A DNA stretch of 64,000 bases from Cytidiella melzeri. Its lineage: Eukaryota; Basidiomycota; Agaricomycetes; Polyporales; Irpicaceae. The stretch spans positions 37,563 through 101,562 of the forward strand of contig JABYQR010000154.1 of the NCBI GenBank assembly GCA_022592445.1, in the 5' to 3' direction. The notes under the pieces were generated by a model. It had not been told where the DNA came from and ran no database searches. It was given only the letters and a program-made list of their open reading frames with translations. The translations under genes were made by a program, and so were the position numbers. This document shows, one piece after another, positions 33,656-44,808 of the stretch; position 1 is the stretch's first letter, and every line of letters starts with the position of its first letter.

Positions 33656-35732
33656 ACATCTTTGGTGGTACTGCCAGGCTTGTGTACCAACACGAAGTCG
33701 AAGTCAGCCAAGAGTAGTGACCAACGTGCTTGACGTCGAGTGAGGTGTTGCGCAGTCTTCCAGTACTGCAGGTTCGCGTGATCTGTCCAGATTTCAAACG
33801 GTTCCTTGAGCCCCTCAAGGTAGTGGCGCCAATCTTTGAGAGCCTCGGTGATGGCTAACATCTCCCGATCAAAGATTTCGTAGTTACGCTCTGCTTCAGT
33901 CATAGAGGCGGACCGGTAGGCGATAGGGTGGTAGAATCCATCTTCCTTCGATTTCTGGGAGATGATTCCACCGGTCGCATAGCCCGAGGCATCGACTTCT
34001 AGACGTGTAGGGAGTTCAGGGTCCCAGACTGCCAAGATAGGCTTAGTGGTAAAGGCCTTCTTTAGCATCGTGAAGGCAGTCTGCTGTGCTGGACCCCAGA
34101 CGAACGGTACGTCTTTCTTAGTCAGGTCGTGTAGAGGCCGTGCGTGCTTTGAGAAGTCTTGAATGAAGCGGCGGTAGAAGTTGGCAAACCCGATGAATCC
34201 TCTAACTTCTTTGAGGTTCTTGGGTGTGGGCCACGTAGAAACTGCTTGGACTTTGACAGGGTCCATAGCTACTTCGCCGGCACGAATGATCAACCCGAGG
34301 TATTCGATCTCAGATTTCTCAAATTCGCACTTTTCCGGCCGAAGGTAGAGGTCATGCTGCTGAAGTCGCTCGAGGACTTCATGTACAACCTTGCGGTGCT
34401 CTGTCAGGTTGTTGCTCCAGATCAAGATGTCATCTAGATAGACAGCCACCTTGCCCTCGGCGACGAGGTCGGCAAAGATGTTGTCCATCAGAGCTTGGAA
34501 AGTAGCGGGTGAGTTTGTGAGACCGAAGAACATGACCTTAGGTTCGAAGAGTCCTCGGTTGGTAACGAACGCCGCTTTGTACTCGTCTCCTTCTTTGATC
34601 CGGACATTGTGATATCCCCAACGAACATCGAATTTTGTGAAGATCTTTGCACCCTTGAGCTTGTTGATGATGTCGGTGGCAAGCGGTAGAGGGTAGCGGT
34701 TCTTTACAGTGATGTCATTGAGTTTTCTGTAGTCCTGAATAAGTCGGAGTTTGTTATCCTTCTTCTTGATAAAGAAGACTGGAGAAGCCATTGGAGACTT
34801 AGAATGTGTGATGTAACCTTTGGATAGGTTCTCCTGGATGAACTTGTCAAGCTCAGCTTGTTCATTCAGGGGCATAGGGTAAACTTTCGATTTGATGGTC
34901 TCAGAAGCGTCTGGTTTGAGGTCAATCGAATGGTCCCAGGGCTGATGCTGGGGTAGCCGGTTAGACTCTTCCTCAGAGAAGACTTTAGCGTGTCTATGGT
35001 ACTCTGAGGGAACAATGTCTTCGAAGGAGCGATGAGCTTTAGCTTCGTTTGCTTCGGCAGCAAGCTTAGTAGAGTAGGTGAAGCCGGCCATACACCAGAC
35101 TTCGTCAGTGGTGTCTTGGATAATACCGGCTTTGACCCACTGCCTACGTTCTTTGCGATTACCGTCAACCTTCTGGAAAGGTTCAGCAGGAGGTTCTTCC
35201 GAGCCGCTCGGAATTGTCATTTCTCCTTTTTCCCAGTTGACGGTAGGGTTTACGCGCTTGAGCCATGGTAGCCCAAGAATGATGTCTTCTGGACCTAAGT
35301 CCGTGACGAGAAACTCTGCCTTTTCCGTGTGATCTCCGACTGTGAGTGTAAGGCGAACGAAGTGCGTTAATCCGCCAGCTTTATTCTTAGTTCCGTCAAT
35401 GTTATGCAATGAGATAACCCTTTCGAGCGGGTGTTGAATAATCTTATGCTTCTTGACGAACTGGTGACTGATGAATAAAGCCGTAGCTCCCGAATCGATC
35501 ATTGCAGGAACGCGAATGCTTCTATTCAGACCTTTAACTAGTACATGTACACGGAAATGAGATGATAACCGATCTAGCGACGATATAGTACATGAGGAGA
35601 TAGTAGACGACGGGCATGGAGTAGACATTGTACACAAGGAAGACGAGGCAGAAGACGAGGAGGACGACGAAGGAGGCAGGGACAGGGTATCTAGGGGACT
35701 CGCAGCTGCGGCTGTGTCACGAGTCCGCTTCA
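33655..35732 (-). CDS. gypsy family B pol, 5' part: protease, reverse transcriptase, RNase H (truncated)
   Basis: One open frame of about 690 codons. It lacks an ATG of its own and would be reached by -1 frameshifting from gag. Domains: Ser-rich leader; aspartic protease [11 protein letters not shown]; reverse transcriptase with Y-P-L-P-L, F-D-V-R-W-G-Y and the catalytic Y-L-D-D-I-L-I-W; RNase H with [17 protein letters not shown] and [10 protein letters not shown]. It ends after V-H-K-P-G-S-T-T-K where family A sequence begins, so integrase and chromodomain are missing. The open frame contrasts with the decayed family A half, so family B is younger. Confidence 0.88.
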
Positions 35733-36977
35733 AAAAACCGCATTGATTTTGGCTGCCATCTCATCCATTTGCTTCTTTTGGATGTCAAGCATGTCCTTGA
35801 GTGCCGCAATCTTAGCATCCTTGTCATTGGACGCGTCTTGCTTCGCCGGGGTAGTAGTCGACGAGGTCGACGAGGTAGCAGCAACTTTTTGTCCCTTAGG
35901 GACGCCTTGGAGTCGCTTCAGGCAAACCGCCCCCCAATGACCGGTACCACCGCAGTGGTTGCAGACCGGGTCGTCTGGGTGCTTCGAGTCCCTCTTCTTG
36001 TGACTCTCAGATCCGCAAACCGAGCAGCGCTTGCTCATCTCCTTCTTCCATTTCTGGAAGATCTCCTGTTTGCCCAGACCAGCAAAGAGCGAGTCAAACG
36101 AGGCGGAGAAACGGGAGGCATCGATCTCCATAGCATTGGGATCGCGGAACGCCTGCTGATGGGACTTGCCGTGCCCTGACGAGCTGTCCACCATGACCTT
36201 GCCGGTGCTGTTGCGAAGATCGGCAAGTTGAGCATCGACCGCTTTGCATTGGTCTTTGAGTGCGTCATAGGTGGCGGCACGGGTTTGAAAGTACGAGACA
36301 CGTTGCAAGTACTCGGTGCTCAAGCTCGACTTGAGGCGGTCAAAGAGGTCCTGCTGGCTCCAGCCAGTGCGAGGGGCCCATGTCTCAAACTCGGAGATGT
36401 GGGCGGCGAAGGTCTTGTTGCCTTGCTTCATGTTGGCGACTTTCGTCTTGGCCTCCATGACAGCATCTATAGGCTCGAATTTGGCTTTAAAAGCCTCGAT
36501 AAATGTGTCCCAGTCATTTCCAAATGCTGGTTTGCTATTGGCTAACTCCTCAATGTGAGGGCGAGCCCAATCAGCGGCGTCTTCCTGCATGAAGGACAGG
36601 GCGCTTGTGATGAGTTTATGAGGATCAAAGATCCTCGCGCCGTTGTTGTCCACCCGGACCTGGCCTTGCGCGTCTTGCTGGAAGAACGCTTTTCCTTGAT
36701 TTTGCGCCCATACTATGAACGCGTGGCGGAAGAGCCGGGCTTCCGACGAGGTTTTCCCCTTGAAGGAGACTGGTTTCTCGACGATGCTTCTTTCCCGAGA
36801 AACGTGGGTAGCAGCGGCAACCGCCGGTGCCTGTGCAGCTGCAAGTGCAGCCACCTGATTGGTAAGGTCTACCATTTTTTGTGTCAAGACGCCTAACATA
36901 TTTAAGACGTCTTGCTGGCTCAGGTTGGTGACTGGGGCAGCTGGGGCAGCGGGGGCGGCGGGCTGGTTGGGATCCAT
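35730..36977 (-). CDS. gypsy family B Gag
   Basis: Structural capsid protein of the retrotransposon, 415 residues from the ATG at 36977 (M-D-P-N-Q-P). An open frame extends 17 codons upstream without another ATG. Ala/Pro-rich start, then the retrotransposon Gag helical core (F-R-H-A-F-I-V-W-A..W-D-T-F-I-E-A-F-K-A-K-F), and two zinc-binding segments: C-S-V-C-G-S-E-S-H and the knuckle C-N-H-C-G-G-T-G-H-W-G-A-V-C. The C-terminus is a Lys/Met-rich helix. The stop TGA at 35732-35730 overlaps the pol frame at a run of six T. Confidence 0.88.
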   Translation of the reverse strand: MDPNQPAAPAAPAAPVTNLSQQDVLNMLGVLTQKMVDLTNQVAALAAAQAPAVAAATHVSRERSIVEKPVSFKGKTSSEARLFRHAFIVWAQNQGKAFFQQDAQGQVRVDNNGARIFDPHKLITSALSFMQEDAADWARPHIEELANSKPAFGNDWDTFIEAFKAKFEPIDAVMEAKTKVANMKQGNKTFAAHISEFETWAPRTGWSQQDLFDRLKSSLSTEYLQRVSYFQTRAATYDALKDQCKAVDAQLADLRNSTGKVMVDSSSGHGKSHQQAFRDPNAMEIDASRFSASFDSLFAGLGKQEIFQKWKKEMSKRCSVCGSESHKKRDSKHPDDPVCNHCGGTGHWGAVCLKRLQGVPKGQKVAATSSTSSTTTPAKQDASNDKDAKIAALKDMLDIQKKQMDEMAAKINAVF

Positions 36978-37018
36978 GTCGAGGAAATGTATGTAATTGT
37001 TACAAAATTGTGGACTGT

Positions 37019-37700
37019 CTAGATCCACTCGAAGTAGCTATCGTTATTAACTACGTTAAGCTGCGCAAGAACTTTGTCGTAGTTTTTACGGAGCTGCTTA
37101 AAAGAAACTTTCCCGATTGCTTTACAACCCCAGTCCAAGAGCTGCCACTCGCGGTCTGCTGTGACGGGAGCGAGATTGTCGACTAGGTTGAGGAAACGAT
37201 CGACCTTGTTGACGAGGTGAAGCAGGGCGCGACGGTGGTCGGGGTTGGCGCGGTTCAGGAGTTCTTCAAGCTCTGTGAGAGCTTGCAAGCGAGTACGGAC
37301 GGCGGTGAGTTTTGGCTTGAAGATGCCGACGAGATCTACCGGCGTCAACTTTTTAAAGTCGATGAGTACCGGTTTGGGTGCTGCGGGGGCGGGAGTGGGC
37401 GGAGGAAGTTTGGCGAGCCGCTCCGAGAGAGTTGGCTTGTGGGTTCGCTGCTCAGCTAGAGTGCGAGCACGTTCTTCAGCGGCGCGTTCTCCGTATGCTC
37501 TGGCAGAAGCGCGAAGTTGTTGGTTTTCCTCGTAAGAGGGGACGGTGAGGGTGATGCCTTTGACAGGCGGCTTCTTGGACACGTACTTCGCGACAGTGAC
37601 CAGGTCTTTGTCAGACCAGCGATGAGGTTGACCGCTCTTACGCTTTTCAGCGAGAGCGTCAAGGAACGATGATGGAAGAGACCTCTTGAGCTGAGGCTCA
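37019..37700 (-). CDS. open frame upstream of family B gag (ORF0), no ATG seen
   Basis: Open from about 37740 down to the stop at 37021-37019, with plausible protein from K-R-S-L-P-S-S-F-L-D near 37690. Features: charged helix (A-Y-G-E-R-A-A-E-E-R-A-R), Pro-rich linker (P-P-P-T-P-A-P-A-A-P-K-P), helical part (L-T-E-L-E-E-L-L-N-R-A-N), and end N-N-D-S-Y-F-E-W-I. There is no in-frame ATG; a splice acceptor-like TTGTCTAG near 37747 could supply a start from an upstream exon. The gag ATG lies 41 bp after its stop in another frame. Function is unknown; it may be a separated N-terminal Gag segment. Confidence 0.6.
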
Positions 37701-37890
37701 GTTGTAGAGAGGTTCTTAGAAAACGGGGGCGCGTGTCCTTGGCACTAGACAACGCGCAGGGGGTAGAAACGGACGACGTAAGTGTAGCTCAACGGTATGA
37801 GAAGACCGGAGACGTACTCGTCAAACAGGAATAAACTTTTTAAAACGGTGGGAATGGGGACCCAGGGTTTACACAACGATCTCGACCTAA
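37701..37890 (-). other. family B leader between 5' LTR and the first frame
   Basis: Untranslated leader of the minus-strand element. No convincing tRNA-type primer-binding site was seen directly after the LTR; TGGGTCCCCATTCCCACC about 25 bases further in is a weak candidate. Confidence 0.4.
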
Positions 37891-38642
37891 TGACACGGAG
37901 ACAGGCTCGACGTGACAAACAGGGACACGATGTGGATGACGACAAGGAGGTGGTGGCAGGCGTGAAGCACAATGCGTTCACCAGCTATCAAACTTATGCA
38001 GAAGCTAGCCCAGTAAAGACCAAGTTAGTATTGATACTACCGCTATGTAGTACAAGAGGGGTGTTGCTTACCTAGCCCAGTAAAGACCAAGAGGTCGAGA
38101 TGGGGGCTAGGAGCGTACATGTAGCTGCTTATATAGACTTCAGGGCCTGCGCACAGACCATGTTGAGGGCAGGCTTTGCAAGAAGCCATGTGAACGAAGA
38201 ACAAAAGAACTACCTAAAGGAGAACAATAGCTATTGTCTAGACCTTGCCAAGAACTCTACCGTGAGAGAATCTATCTAAAAGGAGACCAACTATTGTATT
38301 CCATTCCCACACCTGTGAGAACGTCCTTCCATAAAGAGAACAATAGGGAAAGAACAATAAGGAGTCCATGTGGACGGTATCTATGACGTCAAACCCTAGC
38401 TATGGGCTGAGCCATGTGCTTGTAGCCATGTGGTCTTACTTAAGCTAAGTCACATGCCAGTGTGACATAGTAGCAAGTAATGTGACCGTGTGGAGCGTCT
38501 AAGCCACGTGATACGGGCGCTTAATAGATGTGCAAAGGAGTTTATGCAAAGAGAATTGAAACTAGGTTGTAGCCCGGAGTTTTACAGATAAAAACAAGAG
38601 GTAAATTGCGAAAATTAAGGGCTAGTCAGGCCATCCATGACA
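37891..38642 (-). repeat. gypsy family B 5' LTR
   Basis: 752 bp, homologous to 61371-62128 and to the solo LTR at 12032-12790. On the minus strand it starts TGTCATGG and ends GTGTCA, with a TATATAAG box and two copies of a CTTGGTCTTTACTGGGCTA unit. The flank beyond it is TTGAC (38643-38647); no partner duplication exists because the element's other end is missing. Confidence 0.9.
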
Positions 38643-39274
38643 TTGACATGGAGAAGCAGGAACACAAAGTAAATGACATTACATAACAACAAGTGGTAGC
38701 AAGACCAGCATGCAGCAAATACAGTTTCTGAAGCTGTGAAGCGGTGATTACTACTCTAATTATGCAATAAAGTAGAGAGATCAAGCAGCAGATTTGGCTT
38801 GATTTAGATTACTGAAATTTATGATGAAGCTATTATACTTGTTGAAGTGAGATAATCTAGCATTGTCTACAATAGATGCTTGAGTATAACATCATCTCTG
38901 CTATCAACATTTTTCACTAGTGTTATCATGATTCATCAGGTGAATAATCAAAAAAATATTATACTTTATATTGTGCGGCAGGAGTTTATATTGAGCGCTA
39001 GACATCACAAAGTTGCCCATAAAAGGCAGGTGTTTATGTTGCCTTGCAAAGGGGAGCCGCGAGCAATGCAATGTATTGTAAAGTGTCATGAAGTCCTGTC
39101 ACTCAATGTAAAGCAGTAGCTGTAGCAAAATATGATATTTTAAACTATTAGAACACCACACAGAAACCATGTAAACCTTTTACCGTTCATGAAATTGCCT
39201 GACCTCTGTTAATCTGACTTGTCAACTCCACCACATGTCCAAAGCGCCCAGTCCTGTCTGGGCACCCAAAACTA
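38643..39274. other. AT-rich, CpG-poor non-coding stretch
   Basis: Only short accidental frames. No recognisable domain, inverted end or tandem unit. Probably old repeat sequence flanking X. Confidence 0.5.
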
Positions 39275-40059
39275 AACTAGCGTTAGCAAGGCCGGCAAGC
39301 GGCAAGTACAATTCCCGAAGATTGAATGAAATATAACGTTTTGAGCCAGATTTGTGAGTAAACTTGGTGCTGGTAGCAGCCTGAACAAGTAATTTTGTTG
39401 AGAAGAGCTTTTTCAATGAGCAATGTTTAGTAAGTCGGTGGTCTGTCTTCACTGGAGCACACAATCATTTATGAAAGAAGAGGGACTGTGCTGTATTATT
39501 TGAAGTGCAACAATGGCTGTGAGCACAGAATTAAAACAAGTTTGTGGAGTGGAGCATGGAGATAAAGATTGTTTGACATGCATCTGCTTCTTAATGTTGT
39601 TGAACTATATTAGATAATCTAGATAAAATTTGGTAAACTGCAGGAGCAGGGTTACAACGGATTACATTGTTGATAGCAAATTGGTTGAATCATATAGCGT
39701 GAAATAGTCAATTGCACCTGTGAATTTCTTAGCAAAAACAACCTCAGTAAACAACTGTGTTCCTGGTAAGGATCTTACCAAGCCATCTGGTCATGAATAT
39801 TGACTGTGTTACGGGCATTTGCTAATGGTGACACCTTCGATAGGCAACTTGATCCGGGATAAAGTGACTGTACTACAATTGATAAGTTTGATTCCAGGAA
39901 AAGGAGCCATACATTGATGAAGGTAGTCACCAATGGTAGCAAGGGGCTTCATCTATCTTGTCATCAATCTTGTGCAGTGTTCACTGCTGATTCTAGAAAA
40001 TTACTTGCTTCAAGAATGAAGGGTTGGAGGGTGTCTCTTTACATCAATTGGTAGAACAT

Positions 40060-41585
40060 GTTACATGTGTCCTGTTGATGTCTGCACTGCCTCACCCCCA
40101 TTGTAGCTTCCACAGGCTGTGTTCTAATTGTAACTCCTTATGGAGCAACTGGTGGTTGTGAAACTGTATGGAAGAATCAAAGGCAGTGTTTTATGCTGCT
40201 GAAACCACATCTCGTTGCTGTCTGAACTGCTTCAGCCCCATTAGAACTGCCACAGGCTATGTTCTGATTTTAATTCCTCCTTAGAGAGCAACTCATGGTT
40301 GTGAAACCTTGTGCAACAATCCGACACAGTGGTTGTGGCTGATGCAACCATGTCCTGCTGATGTCTGAGCTGCATCACCCCTATTGGAACTGCCAAAGAT
40401 TTTGTTCTGATTGTAACTTCTGCTTAGAAAGTAGTGATTGTGAAACCTTGTGGGCCAATTGAATGCATTGCTTGCTGCCGATGCAACCATGCACTGTTGA
40501 TGTCTGAACTGCTTCACCCCTATTGACCCTGCCACAGCTGTAACTCCTGCTTGGACCTCAGTGGTTGTGAAGACCAATTGAATGCAGTGCTGGCTGCTGA
40601 TGAAACCACATCCAGCTGATATCTGCGCTACCTCACCCCCATCAGAGCTGCTACAGACTGTGTTCTGATTGTAACTCCTGCTTATAGGGCAACTGGTGGT
40701 CTTGAAACTGTATGGAAGAATCAAAGGCAGTGCTTGATGCTGATGCAACCACATCCTGTTGATGTCTGAACTGCTTCAGCCCCATCAAAACTGCTGCATG
40801 CTATGTTCTGATTTTAATTCCTCCTTAGAGAGCAACTCATGGTTGTGAAACCCTGTGCAACAATCCAACGCAGTGCTTGTGGCTGATGCAACCATGTCCT
40901 GTTGATGTCTGGGCTGCATTACCCTATTGGAACTGCCACAGATTGTGTTCTGATTGTAACTTCTGCTTAGAGAGTAGTGGTTGTGAAACCTTGTGAACCA
41001 ATCAAATGCAGTGCTTGCCGCTGATACAACCATGCACTGTTGATGTCTGAACTGCCTCGCCCCCATTGAAACTGCCACAGCTCCTGCTTGGAACTCAGTG
41101 GTTGTGAAACTTTGTGGACCAATTGAATGCAGTGCTGGCTGCTGATGAAACCACATCCAGCGGATATCTGTGCTACCTCACCCCCATCAGAGCTGCCACA
41201 GGCTGTGTTCTGATTGTAACTCCTGCTGATAGAGCAACTGGTGGTTGTAAAACTGTATGGAAGAATCAAAGGCAGTGCTTTATGCTGATGCAACCACATC
41301 CTGTTGATGTCTGAACTGCTTCAGCCCCATTAGAACTGCCACTGGCTATGTTCTGATTATAATTCCTCCTTAAATAGCAACTCATGTTTGTGAAACTTTG
41401 TGCAACAATTCGACGCAGTGCTTGCTGCTGATGCAACCATGTCCTGTTGATGTCTGAACTGCCTCACCCTCATTGGAATTGCCACAGGCTGTGTTCTGAT
41501 TGTAGCTCCTGCTTAGAGAGCAATATACAGCTGTGAAACTTGTGGAACAATCAGATGCAGCACTCACTGCTGATGCAGCCACAAA
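40060..41585 (+). repeat. higher-order tandem array: 11 units of ~140 bp in ~545-bp groups of four
   Basis: A sequence like TTGATGTCTGAACTGC recurs at about 40074, 40210, 40357, 40497, 40615, 40758, 40901, 41040, 41161, 41302 and 41445. Units are 118-147 bp and divergent. Units four apart are much more alike (the short fourth-type units at 40615 and 41161 share GATATCTG(C/T)GCTACCTCACC), giving a 543-548 bp higher-order period. Confidence 0.8.
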
Positions 41586-43074
41586 TTTACATTCTCCAAG
41601 AATGTAGAGGTTGAGAATGTGTAGTTAGCTTATAAAGTACTGGTAATTCTTGCTCAGATCCAACACTATGTGTGGCATGTCTTCTAATTGTATTCCTTGT
41701 TCAAGAGAGCAAGGAATGTCTGTAGATTGCTGTACATCAACCTGACCAGAATTTGACATCATTTGCCAGCAGGAGTGGAGTTTGAATCTGAGTCTGGATG
41801 ACTTTTTGCAGTAGACTGGCCATAACTTGCTCAATTCCACTTCAATTGACAGGATGTTTGTACCAGGAAGTTGTCACAAGATAGGGCTATCCAATGGTGT
41901 ATTACATCTGTACCCATATGCAGTCTGTAAAAATCAAAAACTGCATTCTGACTGCAAAAGCAATCTGATGCAAAGTTATAAAGGGCTGATAACAAGGCCA
42001 GTGTGATGCCATCAGCTGGATTCATTTTTTTTGACACTGTTACTGTCTGTATTCTGCCATCAAATTACCACACTTTGGGGGACAAAAAGGCCACATCTGA
42101 AAAGGCATCAATGTGCTGGAGCACACTGGAACAATTCTTCTTCATTCTTCAGGAATTGTAATAGCACTATGGCATGTCTTTCAGATCCCAGATGGACCTT
42201 AATCTGCATTCCAGCCTTACAGTACACAGTAAAACATATGAATGATATATGCTCATTACTACAGAATTGACAGTTGGAATACTTCCAGTGCTGGTATAAG
42301 ACACCCATATATGTCAATGACATGATCATATTTCACCTGAAGTATAGCTCTATGACCGCAACCATACCAGACTGATTAAAGCCTGGCAGAATCTGAATAT
42401 TATTTGAGTTTGCTGTACAGCCCTGACAACCAAGCCTACTTGAATTTTAACATCTGATTCATAATCAGAATGAGATATTGGTTCAAAAAGCATATACATA
42501 TGCTACCAACTGCAGGTAACAACCTTTTCAATGATGCTGTCTGCGTCAGTTGCAGGGGCACTGGGACCCTGAGGTTGAAGAGGTCATAGAAAGTTGAAGT
42601 AGATCTTGTACAGAGATTGATTGATGCTATCAGATGCTGGTAACAAACTGTCAACAGGTACTGTAATTCCCATAACAAAAGACATTAGCTGAGTTCAAAT
42701 CTGAGTCTAAGCAACATTTCTTAGTAATCTGGCCATAACTCACTCAAATCATGACCAATTCACAAGATGTTTGAACCAGGATATTGGCATGGAGTAGGGA
42801 TATCCATGTATGTATAGATATATTACTATTTGAGCTAATGTGCTTGCTCAAAAATCAAAAAAATTGTTTTGATCAAAAATGTTCCCATATACAAAGTTTT
42901 GAAGGCTAGTAACAAATCTATCTTCCCACGCTTACCATTGTTCAGCGTCACATCCGGAATGACCAGCCAAAATGCAGAATGGGGATTTGATTTTTCTTTG
43001 TTTCACTCAGGAATCAAAAACTCCACAAACTTGTTTTCATTCTGTACTCACACCTGCTGTTGAACTTTAACAAT

Positions 43075-44395
43075 CACCTGGACCTCCCCCATATTGAACC
43101 ATATAGGCCTGTCAAGCGCGGTCATTTGTCAGGCTTACACGCCAGTCTCCGCTAATCAGCGCATACTAGCTAATAGCTCCCCCATTATCTAGACATTACC
43201 TTATAGAGTAAAGACCAGCAGTGTCGCGGAGCAACTGCTGCTATGCTGATAAACCCTAAACAAGGGTGAAGAGGAGAGGAAGTGGAAGTGGAAGTAGATC
43301 TCAAACGACGACAGCAAGGTCAAAGTTGATGATAAGCAGGCAAGCAGGCACAGAGGCTGGATACTGGCAGTGCAAATGACGAAGTTAATATCATGCTTAT
43401 ACTAGGTTACATTGAGTAACTCACCTGGCAGTGCAAATGACAAAGAGGTCAAGATGCAGAACCAGGGAGGGTAAGGGGTACTATGTATACTGTGTCTGGG
43501 TGGTCTGTGCACCAGTTCCCACACTAGGGACTGGAGTAACTGTGGGGCTGGAGTAACAATAGAACAATAAGGAACCAGGGTAACTGTCAAGGACCTGAGT
43601 AACTGTCAAGGACCAGGGTACGTAGAACAATAGAGCTAGAACAATAGAACAATAGAACAATAGGATAAGAACAATAGAACAATAGAAACTGGGGAAATCC
43701 CTGGGGAATCCCTGGGGAATCCCTATCAATGGAAGTTGAACAATAGAACAATAGCCTAGGTTGATCTGGAACCGCTCCAGATTGAGTCTAGGGTTTGGGT
43801 CTGGACTATTGATAAATAAGGCAGGATGTCACGTGACCCGGGTTAGGGTTAGGTCTGGTAACGCTCCTAGCCGGAAAATAAGCGCTCTAGATAGGCGCCT
43901 AAGGCTGTAAACTTGTGACATTGTTGGAAAAATCCGGTCTCTGTTGGACTATCCATGTCAAGCGGCAAGAAAATATGAGCATTCTACGAGTTTTTGCAAG
44001 TGCTGAGACACGTGCCGACATATCCGCATCTGGTGTGATGACGTACGACCGTTCTAGAACCTGACTTCTCCCATCAATACTGAGTGCCCCTCCGCTGTCC
44101 TTGACATCCCCGCTGCCCTCCCGCTGCCCTCCTTCCCTAGGCGCTCCCCTGTCAACTGCGCCGTCCCCACATCAATTCCTGGTTCCTGCCTTCTGTCTGA
44201 TGCCCCCTGTCAAACACGCTGTCCCTCTGTCCATTTTGCCTTCTCGCCTTCTATTTGGCGCCACCTGTCATCGCTCCAGTCCCTCCATCAGCGTTGTCAT
44301 CCCAGCCGCCCTCCCGCCGTCCTGTCATCCTGTGGCACTCCCCTGTCAGCCATGTTGTCCCCCTCTGTTGTTGCTCTCTCGCCGCCGCCCTCCTG
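43075..44395 (+). repeat. KDZ left terminal inverted repeat (about 0.58 kb plus inserted LTR)
   Basis: Pairs with 54722-55359 inverted; the inner half is C-rich with CTGTC/CCCTCC-like runs. A solo family-A LTR (43222-43960) and its 5-bp duplication account for 744 bp of the span. Confidence 0.85.
43222..43960 (-). repeat. solo LTR, gypsy family A, in the KDZ inverted repeat
   Basis: 739 bp, homologous to 29919-30706. Flanks AGCAG (43217-43221) and AGCGG (43961-43965). The other KDZ arm shows the empty site as AAAGACC-AGCGG-CAAA (inverted near 55214), proving a 5-bp duplication with one later change. Confidence 0.92.
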
Positions 44396-44808
44396 CCCTC
44401 CCGCTACCCTCCTGCCCTCCTGCTACCCTCCTGCCCTCCCAACTTTCTCATCTGCTCCCTTGTGAACCATTGGTTTCTTACCACCTCCCGCCCCCTAACA
44501 AGCTTGCTGTCAGTCGCACTTCCAAATCACACCTTACTGCAAGATCTTTGGTGAAGCCAAGGTGGCATCCACTGCGCCGCCTTCTTTCTTGTGTAGAATA
44601 GTAATCATTGATTATCATGTGTAAAACTAGTTATCATTGATTATCAGGCACTCAGCAGGTACGGCACACTCTGTATACGTGACTCATGATGGATGACCCG
44701 TGACACATCCCAAGGTTCAAGTACTTACACCTGATCTCTGAGCGCCACAAAGGTCCAGCTCAGCACATGTCCCTGACAGCTTAGATAGATGCAATATGGT
44801 TTCACTAT

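Noticed and set aside
40060..41585. CRISPR-like spaced repeats
   Set aside because: Units are contiguous, about 140 bp and divergent, in a eukaryotic genome; this is a satellite-type array.
44101..44601. Pro/Ser-rich open frame in the KDZ left arm
   Set aside because: C-rich inverted-repeat sequence mirrored at 54722-55020; no conserved protein signal.
44700..44730. GGTTCAAGTAC resembling a tRNA B box
   Set aside because: No A box or cloverleaf could be formed around it.
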